Positions 52,134-60,734 of a stretch of DNA of 64,000 bases are shown here, piece by piece. Position numbers and translations under genes: made by a program. Source of the DNA: Acetobacter okinawensis (GTDB lineage Bacteria; Pseudomonadota; Alphaproteobacteria; Acetobacterales; Acetobacteraceae); NCBI RefSeq assembly GCF_002153655.1, contig NZ_JOPJ01000003.1:1-64000 (forward strand). The letters run 5' to 3'. The notes under the pieces were generated by a model. It was given only the letters and a program-made list of their open reading frames with translations, did not search any database and was not told the DNA's origin. The number at the start of each line of letters is the position of its first letter. The first letter of the stretch is position 1.

Positions 52134-52426
52134 CCGGGGCTCCGGCCCACAGCATAACCGAGACCACCGTGCCACGCTTTGCGCGTGGCACGCGCCTGCA
52201 ATACGACCGCGTGCGCGAGATGTGGTTTATTCAGGCCCCCGAACGCGCCTTCCATGCCGACCCGGTAGCAGCAGAAATTCTGCAACTGGTGGATGGCACA
52301 CGCACGCTTGGCGCAGTCATAGACCTGCTGGCACAGAAGTTTGACGCGCCCCGCCCCGTTATTGCGCAGGACGTGCTGGCCATGGTGGCCGAACTGGCCG
52401 AAAAGCAGGTTCTGCTGCACGCATGA
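52130..52426 (+). CDS. pqqD: PqqA-binding chaperone PqqD (RRE protein)
   Basis: A 98-residue RiPP-recognition protein that binds PqqA and presents it to PqqE. The family helix-strand order is visible in PRFARGTRLQYDRVREMWFI and VAAEILQLVDGTRTLGAVIDLL. The ATG at 52130 overlaps the pqqC stop, and the end overlaps pqqE by four bases. Confidence 0.96.
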   Translation: MTGAPAHSITETTVPRFARGTRLQYDRVREMWFIQAPERAFHADPVAAEILQLVDGTRTLGAVIDLLAQKFDAPRPVIAQDVLAMVAELAEKQVLLHA

Positions 52427-53511
52427 CCGCCCCACCACCCCCCATGAGCCTGCTGGCGGAGCTAACCCACCGCTGCCCCCTGCAATGCCCCTACTGCTCC
52501 AACCCGCTTATGCTCGACCCCAGAACGCAGGAACTGGGTACGGCGGAATGGCAGCGCGTGCTGGACGAGGCCGCGCAGATGGGCGTGCTACAGGTGCATT
52601 TTTCCGGCGGGGAGCCAATGGCCCGCCCCGACCTGCCCGAGCTTGTACGCCATGCGGCCAAGGCGGGCCTGTATTCCAACCTCATTACGTCAGGCGTGCT
52701 TATCCGCCCCGATAGCCTGCGCGCACTGGCTGATGCGGGTCTGGACCATATCCAGCTCTCCTTCCAAGACGCGCAGGCCACAACAGCAGACCGTATTGCC
52801 AACATGGCTGGCGCCCATGCCAAAAAGCTGGAAGCCGCCCGTCTGATTACGGACGAAGGCCTGCCGCTGACACTCAACTTTGTTATCCACCGCCAGAATG
52901 CAGAGCGGGTACCCGCCATGCTGGAACTGGCCGAGCAACTGGGGGCAAGGCGGGTGGAAATTGCGCATACCCAGTATTATGGCTGGGGCCTGCTCAACCG
53001 CGATGCACTCCTGCCCGACCGCGCCCAGATTGACGCCACGACCGAGGCCGTTAACGCTGCACGCACAAGGCTTGCGGGGCGCATGAGCATAGATTTTGTA
53101 ACCCCCGATTATTATGAGGACCGACCCAAACCCTGCATGGGCGGGTGGGGCCAGCGTTTTTTAAACGTCACCCCCACCGGCAAAGTTCTGCCCTGCCATG
53201 CGGCGGAAACCATACCCAACATCACCTTCCCCAATGTGCGCGATGCAGGACTGGCCGCCATATGGGAGGAAGCTCCCATTTTTACCCTCTTCCGTGGCAC
53301 ACAGTGGATGCCCGAACCCTGCCAGTCCTGCGCCTTCAAGGAGGAGGACTGGGGGGGCTGCCGCTGTCAGGCGCTGGCCCTTGCAGGCAACGCCAGCGCT
53401 GCCGACCCGGTGTGCCATAAATCCCCCGACCACCAGCAGGTCACGCAGGCCATTGCCAGCCGCCCGCAAACACCCCCTCCGTTCCGTTACAGACGTTTTG
53501 GGAACGCCTGA
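52423..53511 (+). CDS. pqqE: Radical SAM peptide cross-linking enzyme PqqE
   Basis: Forms the Glu-Tyr carbon-carbon bond in PqqA. The 362-residue protein has the radical SAM CX3CX2C motif in THRCPLQCPYCSN near 17-28, the SAM-binding FSGGEPMARPDL near 66, and the C-terminal SPASM auxiliary cluster cysteines (PCHAAE, PCQSCAFKEEDWGGCRCQ and a final VCHKSPDH). It closes the coupled pqqB-C-D-E block. No pqqF/G peptidase follows. Confidence 0.98.
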   Translation: MTAPPPPMSLLAELTHRCPLQCPYCSNPLMLDPRTQELGTAEWQRVLDEAAQMGVLQVHFSGGEPMARPDLPELVRHAAKAGLYSNLITSGVLIRPDSLRALADAGLDHIQLSFQDAQATTADRIANMAGAHAKKLEAARLITDEGLPLTLNFVIHRQNAERVPAMLELAEQLGARRVEIAHTQYYGWGLLNRDALLPDRAQIDATTEAVNAARTRLAGRMSIDFVTPDYYEDRPKPCMGGWGQRFLNVTPTGKVLPCHAAETIPNITFPNVRDAGLAAIWEEAPIFTLFRGTQWMPEPCQSCAFKEEDWGGCRCQALALAGNASAADPVCHKSPDHQQVTQAIASRPQTPPPFRYRRFGNA

Positions 53512-53706
53512 TCCAAAACGGCTTTTATAGGTGCGTGGCATCACAACCACCTGTGCACCAAGCACCCACCGACATACCAAATTGCGCTGGACCTGCACTT
53601 GTGGCTAAGAGGCATACACATACACTCCCCCCGCAGTTCCGCCTTCGGGTTTTGCCCACCCGGTAGAACAGCGGGCCCCATCATTCCGATTAAGGCGGCA
53701 TAAACC

Positions 53707-54666
53707 ATGCACCATCCGGCCGAGCACCATAACCTTGGTAAAGGTATTGCCTGTGGCATGGGGGCCGGTGCTCTGTGGGGGCTGGTCTTTTTGGCGCCCG
53801 AGCTCATCCGCAGTTTTACACCGCTGGAAATGGCCTGTGGCCGCTACGTCCTGTATGGCCTGTTTGCTGCCGCCATGGTTGCCCCACGCTGGCGGGTTTT
53901 AAGCCACACCGTGCCACTCCGCACGTGGTGGACCCTTAACTGGCTCTCCTTTGCGGGGAATACGGCTTACTATGTTCTGCTCTCCAGCGCGGTCAAAAAC
54001 GGGGGCATAACCACCACTACTCTTGTCATCGGGTTTTTGCCCGTGCTGGTCACGCTGGTTGGCAGCCGCGACAAGGACGCGCTGCCCCTGCGCCAGCTGC
54101 TGCCTTCCATCACACTTTGTGTGGCGGGGGCAATCTGTATTGGCTGGCAGGCCATGCACACGCACTCCGTCGCACGCGCGCCTTTTTTTGGGCTGCTCTG
54201 TGCCGTAGCCGCCCTTGGGTCATGGACGCTGTATGCCGTGGGCAACAGCCGCGCCCTTGTGCGCCAGCGCCATTTTTCCGCCCATGACTGGAACCTGCTG
54301 ACCGGGCTTGCAACAGGTGCGCAGAATCTGGCCCTGCTCCCCCTTGCCCTGCTGCTGGACCCCACAACCCACGGGCTGGCGCAATGGAGCAATTTTGCAC
54401 TGGTCAGCGCCGGGGTGGCCCTGCTGGCCTCCATTGCGGGCAATGCGTTGTGGAACAGGATGAACCAGCTCCTCCCGCTGACACTGGTCGGGCAGATGAT
54501 CCTGTTCGAAACCCTATTCTCGCTCTGCTACGGGTTTATATGGGAGCAGCGCATGCCTACAGGCACACAGGCCGTGGCTTTTGGCTGTGTCGTGTTCAGC
54601 GTGCTGCTGTGTGTACGCGCCCATCGCAAACCGGTGGCACAGGCCACAAACGCCTCCACCGCATAA
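53707..54666 (+). CDS. EamA/DMT-family transporter
   Basis: A 319-residue ten-helix transporter of the drug/metabolite superfamily. Two EamA halves are visible, starting near GKGIACGMGAGALWGLVFLA and RAPFFGLLCAVAALGSWTLY, and a GQMILFETLFSLCYGFIWEQR segment is typical of the second half. These proteins usually export small metabolites. It is on the same strand as pqqABCDE, 195 bases after pqqE, with no terminator seen between them. A role in exporting PQQ is only a hypothesis. Confidence 0.88.
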   Translation: MHHPAEHHNLGKGIACGMGAGALWGLVFLAPELIRSFTPLEMACGRYVLYGLFAAAMVAPRWRVLSHTVPLRTWWTLNWLSFAGNTAYYVLLSSAVKNGGITTTTLVIGFLPVLVTLVGSRDKDALPLRQLLPSITLCVAGAICIGWQAMHTHSVARAPFFGLLCAVAALGSWTLYAVGNSRALVRQRHFSAHDWNLLTGLATGAQNLALLPLALLLDPTTHGLAQWSNFALVSAGVALLASIAGNALWNRMNQLLPLTLVGQMILFETLFSLCYGFIWEQRMPTGTQAVAFGCVVFSVLLCVRAHRKPVAQATNASTA

Positions 54667-54757
54667 GCCACGCTGAACTAATGCACTGCGCTGCCGCTAT
54701 TTCTATTGGCCGGCGCATGTATTAGGTTGCCCCCGATTGTAACACGGGGGGATGCAC

Positions 54758-55111
54758 ATGAGCGACCAACACAACTGTCCGCAATGCGGGTGTGAGCATA
54801 TTTATCAGGACGGTGGGCTGTGGGTCTGCCCCGAATGTGCGCATGAATGGAACGAACTCTCCACCAGCGCGGAGACGGATGCGGGGGACACCGGCGTTAT
54901 CCACGATGCCAACGGCAATGTGCTGGCTGATGGTGACACCATTACCGTAACCAAGGACCTTAAGGTCAAAGGGTCATCGCTGGTGGTCAAAAGTGGCACC
55001 AAGGTCAAGAACATCAAACTGGTTGATGGCTCGGACGGACACAACATTGCCTGCAAGATCAGCGGCATTGGTGCAATGAACCTGAAGTCCGAATTTGTAA
55101 AAAAATCCTGA
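54758..55111 (+). CDS. yjdM: YjdM (PhnA-family) zinc-ribbon protein
   Basis: A 117-residue protein with an N-terminal zinc ribbon ([25 protein letters not shown]) and the C-terminal PhnA domain with [16 protein letters not shown]. The family was once named phosphonoacetate hydrolase, but that activity is not supported for this type; the function is unknown. ATG 54758 is preferred to 54752 because the G-run ends six bases before it. Confidence 0.92.
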   Translation: MSDQHNCPQCGCEHIYQDGGLWVCPECAHEWNELSTSAETDAGDTGVIHDANGNVLADGDTITVTKDLKVKGSSLVVKSGTKVKNIKLVDGSDGHNIACKISGIGAMNLKSEFVKKS

Positions 55112-55225
55112 CCAGCCCCACATTATGGCGCGGGCAGACACCCGCACCATAAACAGAGGGTAAACAGCAAACCCTGCGCGGCAGGCAGAGCCCTTACTGG
55201 AGCGGGCCTGCCGTGTGGCCATTCT

Positions 55226-56095
55226 TCAGGGCTTTGTGGCGTTCAGGCGGTCTTCTGTTCTGGTTGCAAAATCGCTGGCATCGTGGCGCTCATGCAACTG
55301 GCTGGCGGGGTCGCCAAAAGTGCGGTTGACCATGCGCCCGCGCTGCACGGCGGGGCGGGCAAGCAGTTCGGTTGCCCAGCGTTGCACATGCGGGTAGTCC
55401 TGCACGCTCAAAAACTCTGCCGCATTATACAGCCAGCCTTCCACCAGCCAGCCATACCACGGCAAAATGGCCATATCGGCAATGGTATAGTCATCGCCCG
55501 CAATATATGCGCTCTGGGCCAGCCTGCGGTTGAGCACATCAAGCTGCCGCTTGGTCTCCATGGCAAAACGGTCGATCGCATATTCTATCTTGTGGGGGGC
55601 ATAGGCGTAAAAATGCCCAAACCCGCCACCCACATAGGGTGCGCTACCCATTTGCCAGAACAGCCAGTTCAGGCACTCGGTACGGCCCTGATGATCGGCA
55701 GGCAGGAACGCCCCAAATTTTTCGGCCAGATAGAGCAGAATGGAGCCGGATTCAAACACCCGGACCGGGTGTTCCCCGCTCTGGTCCACCATAGCCGGAA
55801 TTTTTGAATTCGGGTTGATCTGCACAAACCCGCTGCCAAACTGATCCCCCTCCCCAATACGGATCAGCCACGCATCGTATTCCGCCCCCTTGTGGCCCAG
55901 CGCCAGCAGTTCCTCCAGCATGGTCGTAACCTTGACGCCGTTCGGGGTCGCCAGAGAATAAAGTTGCAGCGGATGTTTGCCGACTGGCAGCGCCTGCTCA
56001 TGCGTGGGGCCAGCCACCGGACGGTTGGTGCTGGCAAACGCACCCCCATTACCCTTGTTCCAGACCCATACCCGTGGGGGAGAATACTCGGTCAT
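55226..56095 (-). CDS. Glutathione S-transferase family, YghU-like disulfide-bond oxidoreductase
   Basis: A 289-residue GST-fold protein of the Nu/YghU subgroup, which by family knowledge binds two glutathiones and reduces disulfide bonds. The long N-terminal extension (RVWVWNKGNGGAFASTNRP) is diagnostic, followed by LQLYSLATPNGVKVTTMLEEL and NSKIPAMVD. Helical domain motifs such as DDYTIADMAILPWYG follow. Start ATG at 56095 (MTEYSPP) with AGGG upstream; a longer frame to 56164 lacks family sequence. Confidence 0.92.
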   Translation of the reverse strand: MTEYSPPRVWVWNKGNGGAFASTNRPVAGPTHEQALPVGKHPLQLYSLATPNGVKVTTMLEELLALGHKGAEYDAWLIRIGEGDQFGSGFVQINPNSKIPAMVDQSGEHPVRVFESGSILLYLAEKFGAFLPADHQGRTECLNWLFWQMGSAPYVGGGFGHFYAYAPHKIEYAIDRFAMETKRQLDVLNRRLAQSAYIAGDDYTIADMAILPWYGWLVEGWLYNAAEFLSVQDYPHVQRWATELLARPAVQRGRMVNRTFGDPASQLHERHDASDFATRTEDRLNATKP

Positions 56096-56235
56096 GACAC
56101 TACCCTGTTCCTGATCATCTGTACCAAAACCGTGCGTCCCAAGCCGGTCTGGGCCGCACAGCATGCGTATTAGGTAAGGAGCATGCGCCGTGTTTTACAC
56201 CCCGGCCTGCATGAAGCCGCACATACCGCTCCAAA

Positions 56236-56268
56236 CAAAAACAGCCTGCCCCAGATCGGGGCAGGCTG
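56236..56268 (-). terminator. Strong intrinsic terminator after the diiron-protein gene
   Basis: CAGCCTGCCCC pairs perfectly with GGGGCAGGCTG (56242-56252 with 56258-56268), loop five bases, followed on the minus strand by TTTTTG. It ends the transcript of the gene at 56296-57309. Confidence 0.92.
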
Positions 56269-56295
56269 CCAGCGCATGCACAACTGCCAAAAAAC

Positions 56296-57309
56296 TCAGG
56301 CAGCCTTTTTGGCATTGGCTTTGAAAATGCCAGAAGCAAACTCCCACGCACGCCCCACATCGCGGATAACGCGGGCAATGGCGGGGGTTGTGGTCGGACG
56401 GAGCAGACGGGGGTCATACCCGGCAAAACGCCGGTCGTCCTCTTCCAGGCACAGGTCCATGAACTCGGGCAGGGTGATCTGGATGTTGGTCACTTCCTTG
56501 GTGCCGGTCACGGTAAAGTTGTTATCCTGCGTGTGGACCTGCCCGCTGTCATCCACCGTGCGGGCAAGGCTCATGCGTTCGTAGGCCAAAAAGCCCCAGA
56601 CAGCCCATACCTTGGCCTCAAAGAACGGGCGGCGCCACCACGGCATGACCGCGCGGTACCATGCCAGCCAGTTGGCAAACAGCAGGATGTGGCGGCATTC
56701 TTCCTGCATGATCGGCTCGAACGTGTCTGTCAGCGCTTCGGGGAAGTAGCCCGAACGCTTGGCCAGTTCGAACATGCCAAAAGCAAAAAAACTGTCCACA
56801 CATTCCGAAAACCCGGTGACCAGATACGCCCACTCAACGTCTTTTGGCTCAACATACGGGGGCTCGGGGGCCATGGGAATGTTGTAGGCCGCCACCATCT
56901 TGGACAGCACTTCCTTGTGCCGGTTTTCTTCCCACGCATTGCGCGAGATGGCGTCCTTGACATCGGGGTCCGTGACCAGATTGGCATAGGCGGCCATGCG
57001 CAGGCGGGCCTTGCCCTCGGTCTGCACGGCAATGTCCCAGATCGGCAGGGAGGTCACGCGGTGCAGGGTCTCGGGGTCCAGTTTGGGCCAGTCGATGACG
57101 GATGGCTTGTAGGGATTAAACGTATCGCGGAACATTTCCGCCAGTGCACGCTTGTGTGCGTCCGACCCGGGCTTGAGCGGCCCACGGACGGGGCTCAGCC
57201 AGTGGCGTGCACGAAAATCCGCCTCAACCACAGCCTCTGCATTGGGCGGAGCCGGAAGGTCGTCCATGCTTTCGGGCAGACGGGAATAAATATCGCTCAG
57301 AGAACCCAT
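56296..57309 (-). CDS. Ferritin-like diiron carboxylate protein of unknown function
   Basis: A 337-residue, helix-rich cytoplasmic protein. It shows the complete ligand pattern of a diiron four-helix bundle: Glu98 in VQTEGKARLRM, Glu128-x-x-His131 in WEENRHKEV, Glu169 in GFSECVDSFF and Glu204-x-x-His207 in MQEECRHIL. The regular E...ExxH...E...ExxH spacing matches ribonucleotide-reductase-like and AurF/MiaE-like oxygenases or Mn/Fe ferritin-like proteins. An extra region of about 100 residues follows with aromatic helix WLAWYRAVMPWWRRPFF. No signal peptide is present. It is a monocistronic gene with a strong terminator; substrate and partner are not evident. Confidence 0.8.
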   Translation of the reverse strand: MGSLSDIYSRLPESMDDLPAPPNAEAVVEADFRARHWLSPVRGPLKPGSDAHKRALAEMFRDTFNPYKPSVIDWPKLDPETLHRVTSLPIWDIAVQTEGKARLRMAAYANLVTDPDVKDAISRNAWEENRHKEVLSKMVAAYNIPMAPEPPYVEPKDVEWAYLVTGFSECVDSFFAFGMFELAKRSGYFPEALTDTFEPIMQEECRHILLFANWLAWYRAVMPWWRRPFFEAKVWAVWGFLAYERMSLARTVDDSGQVHTQDNNFTVTGTKEVTNIQITLPEFMDLCLEEDDRRFAGYDPRLLRPTTTPAIARVIRDVGRAWEFASGIFKANAKKAA

Positions 57310-57438
57310 GTGAGGAACCCGTTATCTGGGGACCTCCCCTTTGTGCAACCGGCCCTGAGTGGCTGGAACGCCGGAAGGTCCAATAAACCTGAAACATGCC
57401 GCCACTCCCCAATGAAGAATGGCGGCGATGCCCCCGTG

Positions 57439-58122
57439 TTAGTGCAGATCACCCAGCTTAGAAATGATCTTGGTCACTAAACCGTAATCAATCGCCTCTT
57501 TTGCGGACATCCAGTAGTTACGGTCCGTGTCCTTGACGATTTTTTCGTAGGCCTGTCCGGTTTCTCGCGCGAACAGGTGGTTCAGGCGTTCACGCATTTT
57601 AATAATTTCACGCGCTTCGATATCAATATCAGTCGCGGGGCCGCGCACACCGCCCATGGGCTGGTGGAGCAGGAAGCGCGTGTTGGGCAGGCAGAATCGA
57701 CGGTCCTTGTGACCGGCGGCAAAAATAAGCGCACCAGCAGATGCCACCCAACCCGTGCCGATCATGTTGACCGGAGCAACCGAATCGACAAAGCGGATCA
57801 TGTCATGGATTGTGTCGCCACTTTCCACATGCCCGCCGGGGGAGTTGACGTACACATCAATCGGCTTGTCGGACTCACCGGCCAGAGCCAGCAGGCGGCC
57901 GGTTACGTCACGCGCGACCTTGTCGTTTATGCCACCAAAAATAAGCACCTTCCGCTGCTTGAACAGCTTGTGCTCAAGCTCACCCTGCGGGGCACCAGAG
58001 GCTTTGCCTTCCTCTTTTTCCGGGGTTTCGGGGGTTTCCGGTTCATCGTCCAGCCTGATGGCGTTACGGGAGAAGAGGCCCGTCATTGCTGTCTCCGCAC
58101 ATTGTTCCGTATCAGTGTTCAT
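57439..58122 (-). CDS. ClpP-family serine protease with acidic N-terminal extension
   Basis: A 227-residue ClpP/crotonase-fold protease. The triad is recognisable: Ser128 in GWVASAGA, His153 in LLHQPMGG and Asp198 in [11 protein letters not shown]. The segment [15 protein letters not shown] forms the usual substrate-aligning strand. The first 50 residues are acidic ([12 protein letters not shown]) and replace the canonical N-terminal gate. No clpX, tig or lon is adjacent, so this looks like a secondary ClpP paralogue. ATG 58122 (MNTDTEQ) is preferred to 58164. Divergent from the OmpA-like gene. Confidence 0.85.
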   Translation of the reverse strand: MNTDTEQCAETAMTGLFSRNAIRLDDEPETPETPEKEEGKASGAPQGELEHKLFKQRKVLIFGGINDKVARDVTGRLLALAGESDKPIDVYVNSPGGHVESGDTIHDMIRFVDSVAPVNMIGTGWVASAGALIFAAGHKDRRFCLPNTRFLLHQPMGGVRGPATDIDIEAREIIKMRERLNHLFARETGQAYEKIVKDTDRNYWMSAKEAIDYGLVTKIISKLGDLH

Positions 58123-58246
58123 GTCCTTATCCTGCGCTGCCCGAACGTGCCTGCCAAGGGGCAATCATGCGCTCTCTCGCCACGGAGGAGGGAAAAGGGT
58201 AAGGTAGGGTGCAAATTGTATCAGGTTTTGGAGCAGTCACCTCGCC

Positions 58247-59329
58247 ATGCAGCAGCCCCCCTTGGAGCGTAAGCCGACAGGCCGGACCCATACCCCCCGG
58301 CACGCCCGCTTTACGCAGGCTGCCCGCGTGGTCGCTCTTATGGCCTGCGGCAGCGCCATAACAGGCTGCGAACACCGCGATGCAGTGGACGCAACGCTGG
58401 AGTGGACGCGCACCCTGCGTGGCGGGGTTATTGCCACACAGCGCCCACCACCACCGGGGCAGTATGACCCCTACCCCATAGTGGGCCTGACCCCCACACA
58501 AGCCCCCGACTTACCCTCCCCGCAGGCCCGCGTGCTGCTGAGCGAGCAACTGGCCCGCGAGCGCAACCTTGCCTACCGGACCGTAGCCGCCAACGGCACG
58601 ATCATTCCTGATATTCCGCCCCCACCCGGCCCGACTGGCACTGGCACTGGCACTGGCACTGGCACTGGCACTGGCACTGGCACTGGCCAAAAAACCACCC
58701 AGCCGACCCTGCCTGAAGGGGTGAACGGCGCAATCATGGATGCGGCGGACACACCACCCCCACCGGCCCCCACGGCGCTGCCCACACCGCCAAAGCTGCC
58801 AAAGCCGAGCCTTCCGGGCATAACCGGGCTGAGCAGCGCCACCACGGCAAAAACGCAAGCACAAGCCGAGGTGGCCATGCCCGAGGTGCATGAAAAAGCA
58901 GACATTCCCGACCTGCGCCCCGACCAGATTCCACAAATACCGCAAAGCCCGCCTACGGCGCCCACCTTCCCCGGTTTTGACGTCCCAACGGATGCCAACA
59001 TCCCCGACGCCAAACGCCCCAACTATGACCTGACAGATATCCGGGGTACGGCCTTCCACTTCCTGCCCCAGTCCGACCAGCTCTCCAGCGGGCAGGAGCA
59101 GACGCTGGACAAGGTGATACAGAAAAGCCCTCACGGCCCGCTGAGCATTCGCGGGTTTGGCGATGCCGCCTCCATGAGCGCTCAGGATCAGGCCGATGCC
59201 GTGCGCCTTGGCCTGCTGCGCGCCAACCGCCTTGCCACGGAACTTGCCAAACGAGGTGTTCCCCCCAGCGCCATAACCGTGCGCGGAGATGCGTTTGGAA
59301 CCGGGGCAAAAGTGCTGACACCCCCATAA
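58247..59329 (+). CDS. OmpA-like domain lipoprotein with Gly-Thr repeat linker
   Basis: A 360-residue envelope protein. The basic N-terminus precedes a hydrophobic stretch and the lipobox AITGC (Cys near 41). Pro-rich linkers include eight to nine Gly-Thr dipeptides (near 130-147) and Pro/Ala-rich runs. The C-terminal 100 residues, from about TAFHFLPQSDQLSSGQEQTL, look like an OmpA_C peptidoglycan-binding domain with the RANRLATELAKRGVPPSAITV helix-strand. The overall plan matches the truncated gene at the window start. It is divergent from the ClpP-like gene. Confidence 0.75.
   Translation: MQQPPLERKPTGRTHTPRHARFTQAARVVALMACGSAITGCEHRDAVDATLEWTRTLRGGVIATQRPPPPGQYDPYPIVGLTPTQAPDLPSPQARVLLSEQLARERNLAYRTVAANGTIIPDIPPPPGPTGTGTGTGTGTGTGTGTGQKTTQPTLPEGVNGAIMDAADTPPPPAPTALPTPPKLPKPSLPGITGLSSATTAKTQAQAEVAMPEVHEKADIPDLRPDQIPQIPQSPPTAPTFPGFDVPTDANIPDAKRPNYDLTDIRGTAFHFLPQSDQLSSGQEQTLDKVIQKSPHGPLSIRGFGDAASMSAQDQADAVRLGLLRANRLATELAKRGVPPSAITVRGDAFGTGAKVLTPP
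58634..58687 (+). repeat. ACTGGC hexanucleotide tandem repeat, about nine copies
   Basis: An uninterrupted ACTGGC/GGCACT array encodes alternating Thr-Gly in the linker of the OmpA-like lipoprotein. All units are identical, suggesting recent slippage; in-frame length changes are expected. Confidence 0.95.
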
Positions 59330-59435
59330 AACACCCCACCACCACCCGGCAGCGGCCTGCCAGCGGACGGTAAAAACACACCCGCACGGCGGTTTTGCAT
59401 CCACAGGAGTTGCCTGTTCCGTTTTGGCGATTACT

Positions 59436-60734
59436 ATGCCCTCTCCCTACCATCCAACAGGGGCCATGCCCCCTGTCCTTTCAGAGCACCCAAAGTCCAT
59501 GACCGAAGAGTTCCATCGCATCCGCCGCCTGCCGCCTTACGTGTTTGCCTCTGTCAATCAGGCCAAGGCAGCAGCGCGCGCACGGGGCGAGGATATTATT
59601 GACCTTGGCATGGGCAACCCGGACACCCCCACCCCGCCCCACATCGTCAACAAGCTGATTGAAACGGTAAACGACCCGCGCTCGCACCGCTATTCGGTCA
59701 GCCGGGGTATTCCCGGCCTGCGCAAGGCCGTGGCGGGGTATTATGACCGGCGCTTTAACGTAAAGCTCAACCCCGACAGCGAAGTGATTGTGACCCTTGG
59801 CTCCAAGGAAGGGCTGGCCAATCTGGCCTCCGCCATTACCAGCCCGGGGGACACCATTCTGGTGCCTAACCCGTCCTACCCCATTCACCAGTTCGGGTTT
59901 ATTATTGCCGGGGCGTCCGTGCGCTCCATCCCCGCCACCCCGAACGAGGACATGCTGCGCGCACTCGAACGCGCTGTCCGCCACTCCGTGCCCAAGCCCA
60001 CGGCGCTGATTGTCAACTTTCCGTCCAACCCCACGTCGTATCTGGCTGATCTGGATTTTTACAAGGAGCTGGTCGCCTTTGCCCGGCGTGAGGAAATCTG
60101 GATTCTGTCTGATCTGGCTTACGCGGAAATCTATTTTGGCGATCTGGTGCCCCCATCCATTCTGGCCGTACCCGGCGCGCGTGACATTGCGGTGGAATTT
60201 ACCTCACTCTCCAAGACCTACTCCATGGCAGGCTGGCGCGTGGGCTTTGCCGCAGGTAATGAACGGCTGATTTCTGCCCTGACGCGCATCAAATCCTATC
60301 TGGATTACGGGGCGTTCACCCCCATTCAGGTTGCGGCGGTCACGGCACTGAACGGGCCGCAGGACTGCGTGGCCGACCTGCGCAACCTGTACAAGGAGCG
60401 CCGCGACGTGCTGATAAAGGGCCTGCATTCGGCCGGGTGGGATGTTCCCTCCCCCGAAGGGTCCATGTTTGCATGGGCGCCCATTCCCGAACACTTCCGC
60501 GAGATGGGGAGTGTTGCCTTCTCCAAACTCCTGCTTGAGGAGGCAGGCGTTGCCGTGGCTCCGGGCCTTGGCTTTGGTGAATACGGCGATGACCACGTCC
60601 GCATCGGGCTGGTGGAGAACACTCACCGCCTGCGTCAGGCCCTGCGTTCGATCAAGGGCTTTATGGCGGCCCACGGCGTCAAAGCCCCTCCCTCTTCCAA
60701 CCCAGCCCAAAAACCGGAGTCTGTTGTACCGTGA
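59436..60734 (+). CDS. PLP-dependent aminotransferase (AlaC / LL-DAP aminotransferase type)
   Basis: Class I/II aminotransferase of about 432 residues. Family landmarks: RLPPYVFASVNQAKAAARARGEDIIDLGMGNPD at the N-terminus (quoted in part: IIDLGMGNPD), SHRYSVSRGIPGLR, the PLP-contacting NPTSYLAD and SDLAYAEIYF, and the Schiff-base lysine in SLSKTYSMAGWRVGF near 258. It resembles Escherichia coli AlaC, so glutamate-pyruvate transamination is likely. Start is uncertain: ATG 59436, 59466 or 59499 (MTEEFHRI) are in frame, and the last aligns best with AlaC. It is coupled to hom. Confidence 0.88.
   Translation: MPSPYHPTGAMPPVLSEHPKSMTEEFHRIRRLPPYVFASVNQAKAAARARGEDIIDLGMGNPDTPTPPHIVNKLIETVNDPRSHRYSVSRGIPGLRKAVAGYYDRRFNVKLNPDSEVIVTLGSKEGLANLASAITSPGDTILVPNPSYPIHQFGFIIAGASVRSIPATPNEDMLRALERAVRHSVPKPTALIVNFPSNPTSYLADLDFYKELVAFARREEIWILSDLAYAEIYFGDLVPPSILAVPGARDIAVEFTSLSKTYSMAGWRVGFAAGNERLISALTRIKSYLDYGAFTPIQVAAVTALNGPQDCVADLRNLYKERRDVLIKGLHSAGWDVPSPEGSMFAWAPIPEHFREMGSVAFSKLLLEEAGVAVAPGLGFGEYGDDHVRIGLVENTHRLRQALRSIKGFMAAHGVKAPPSSNPAQKPESVVP

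Noticed and set aside
57398-57426. Terminator after the ClpP-like gene
   Set aside because: A nearly perfect ten-base-pair hairpin is present (one mismatch), but no T-run follows on the minus strand, so I did not list it as a terminator.
58634-58687. CRISPR array
   Set aside because: The unit is six bases with no spacers and lies inside a coding frame; no cas genes are nearby.
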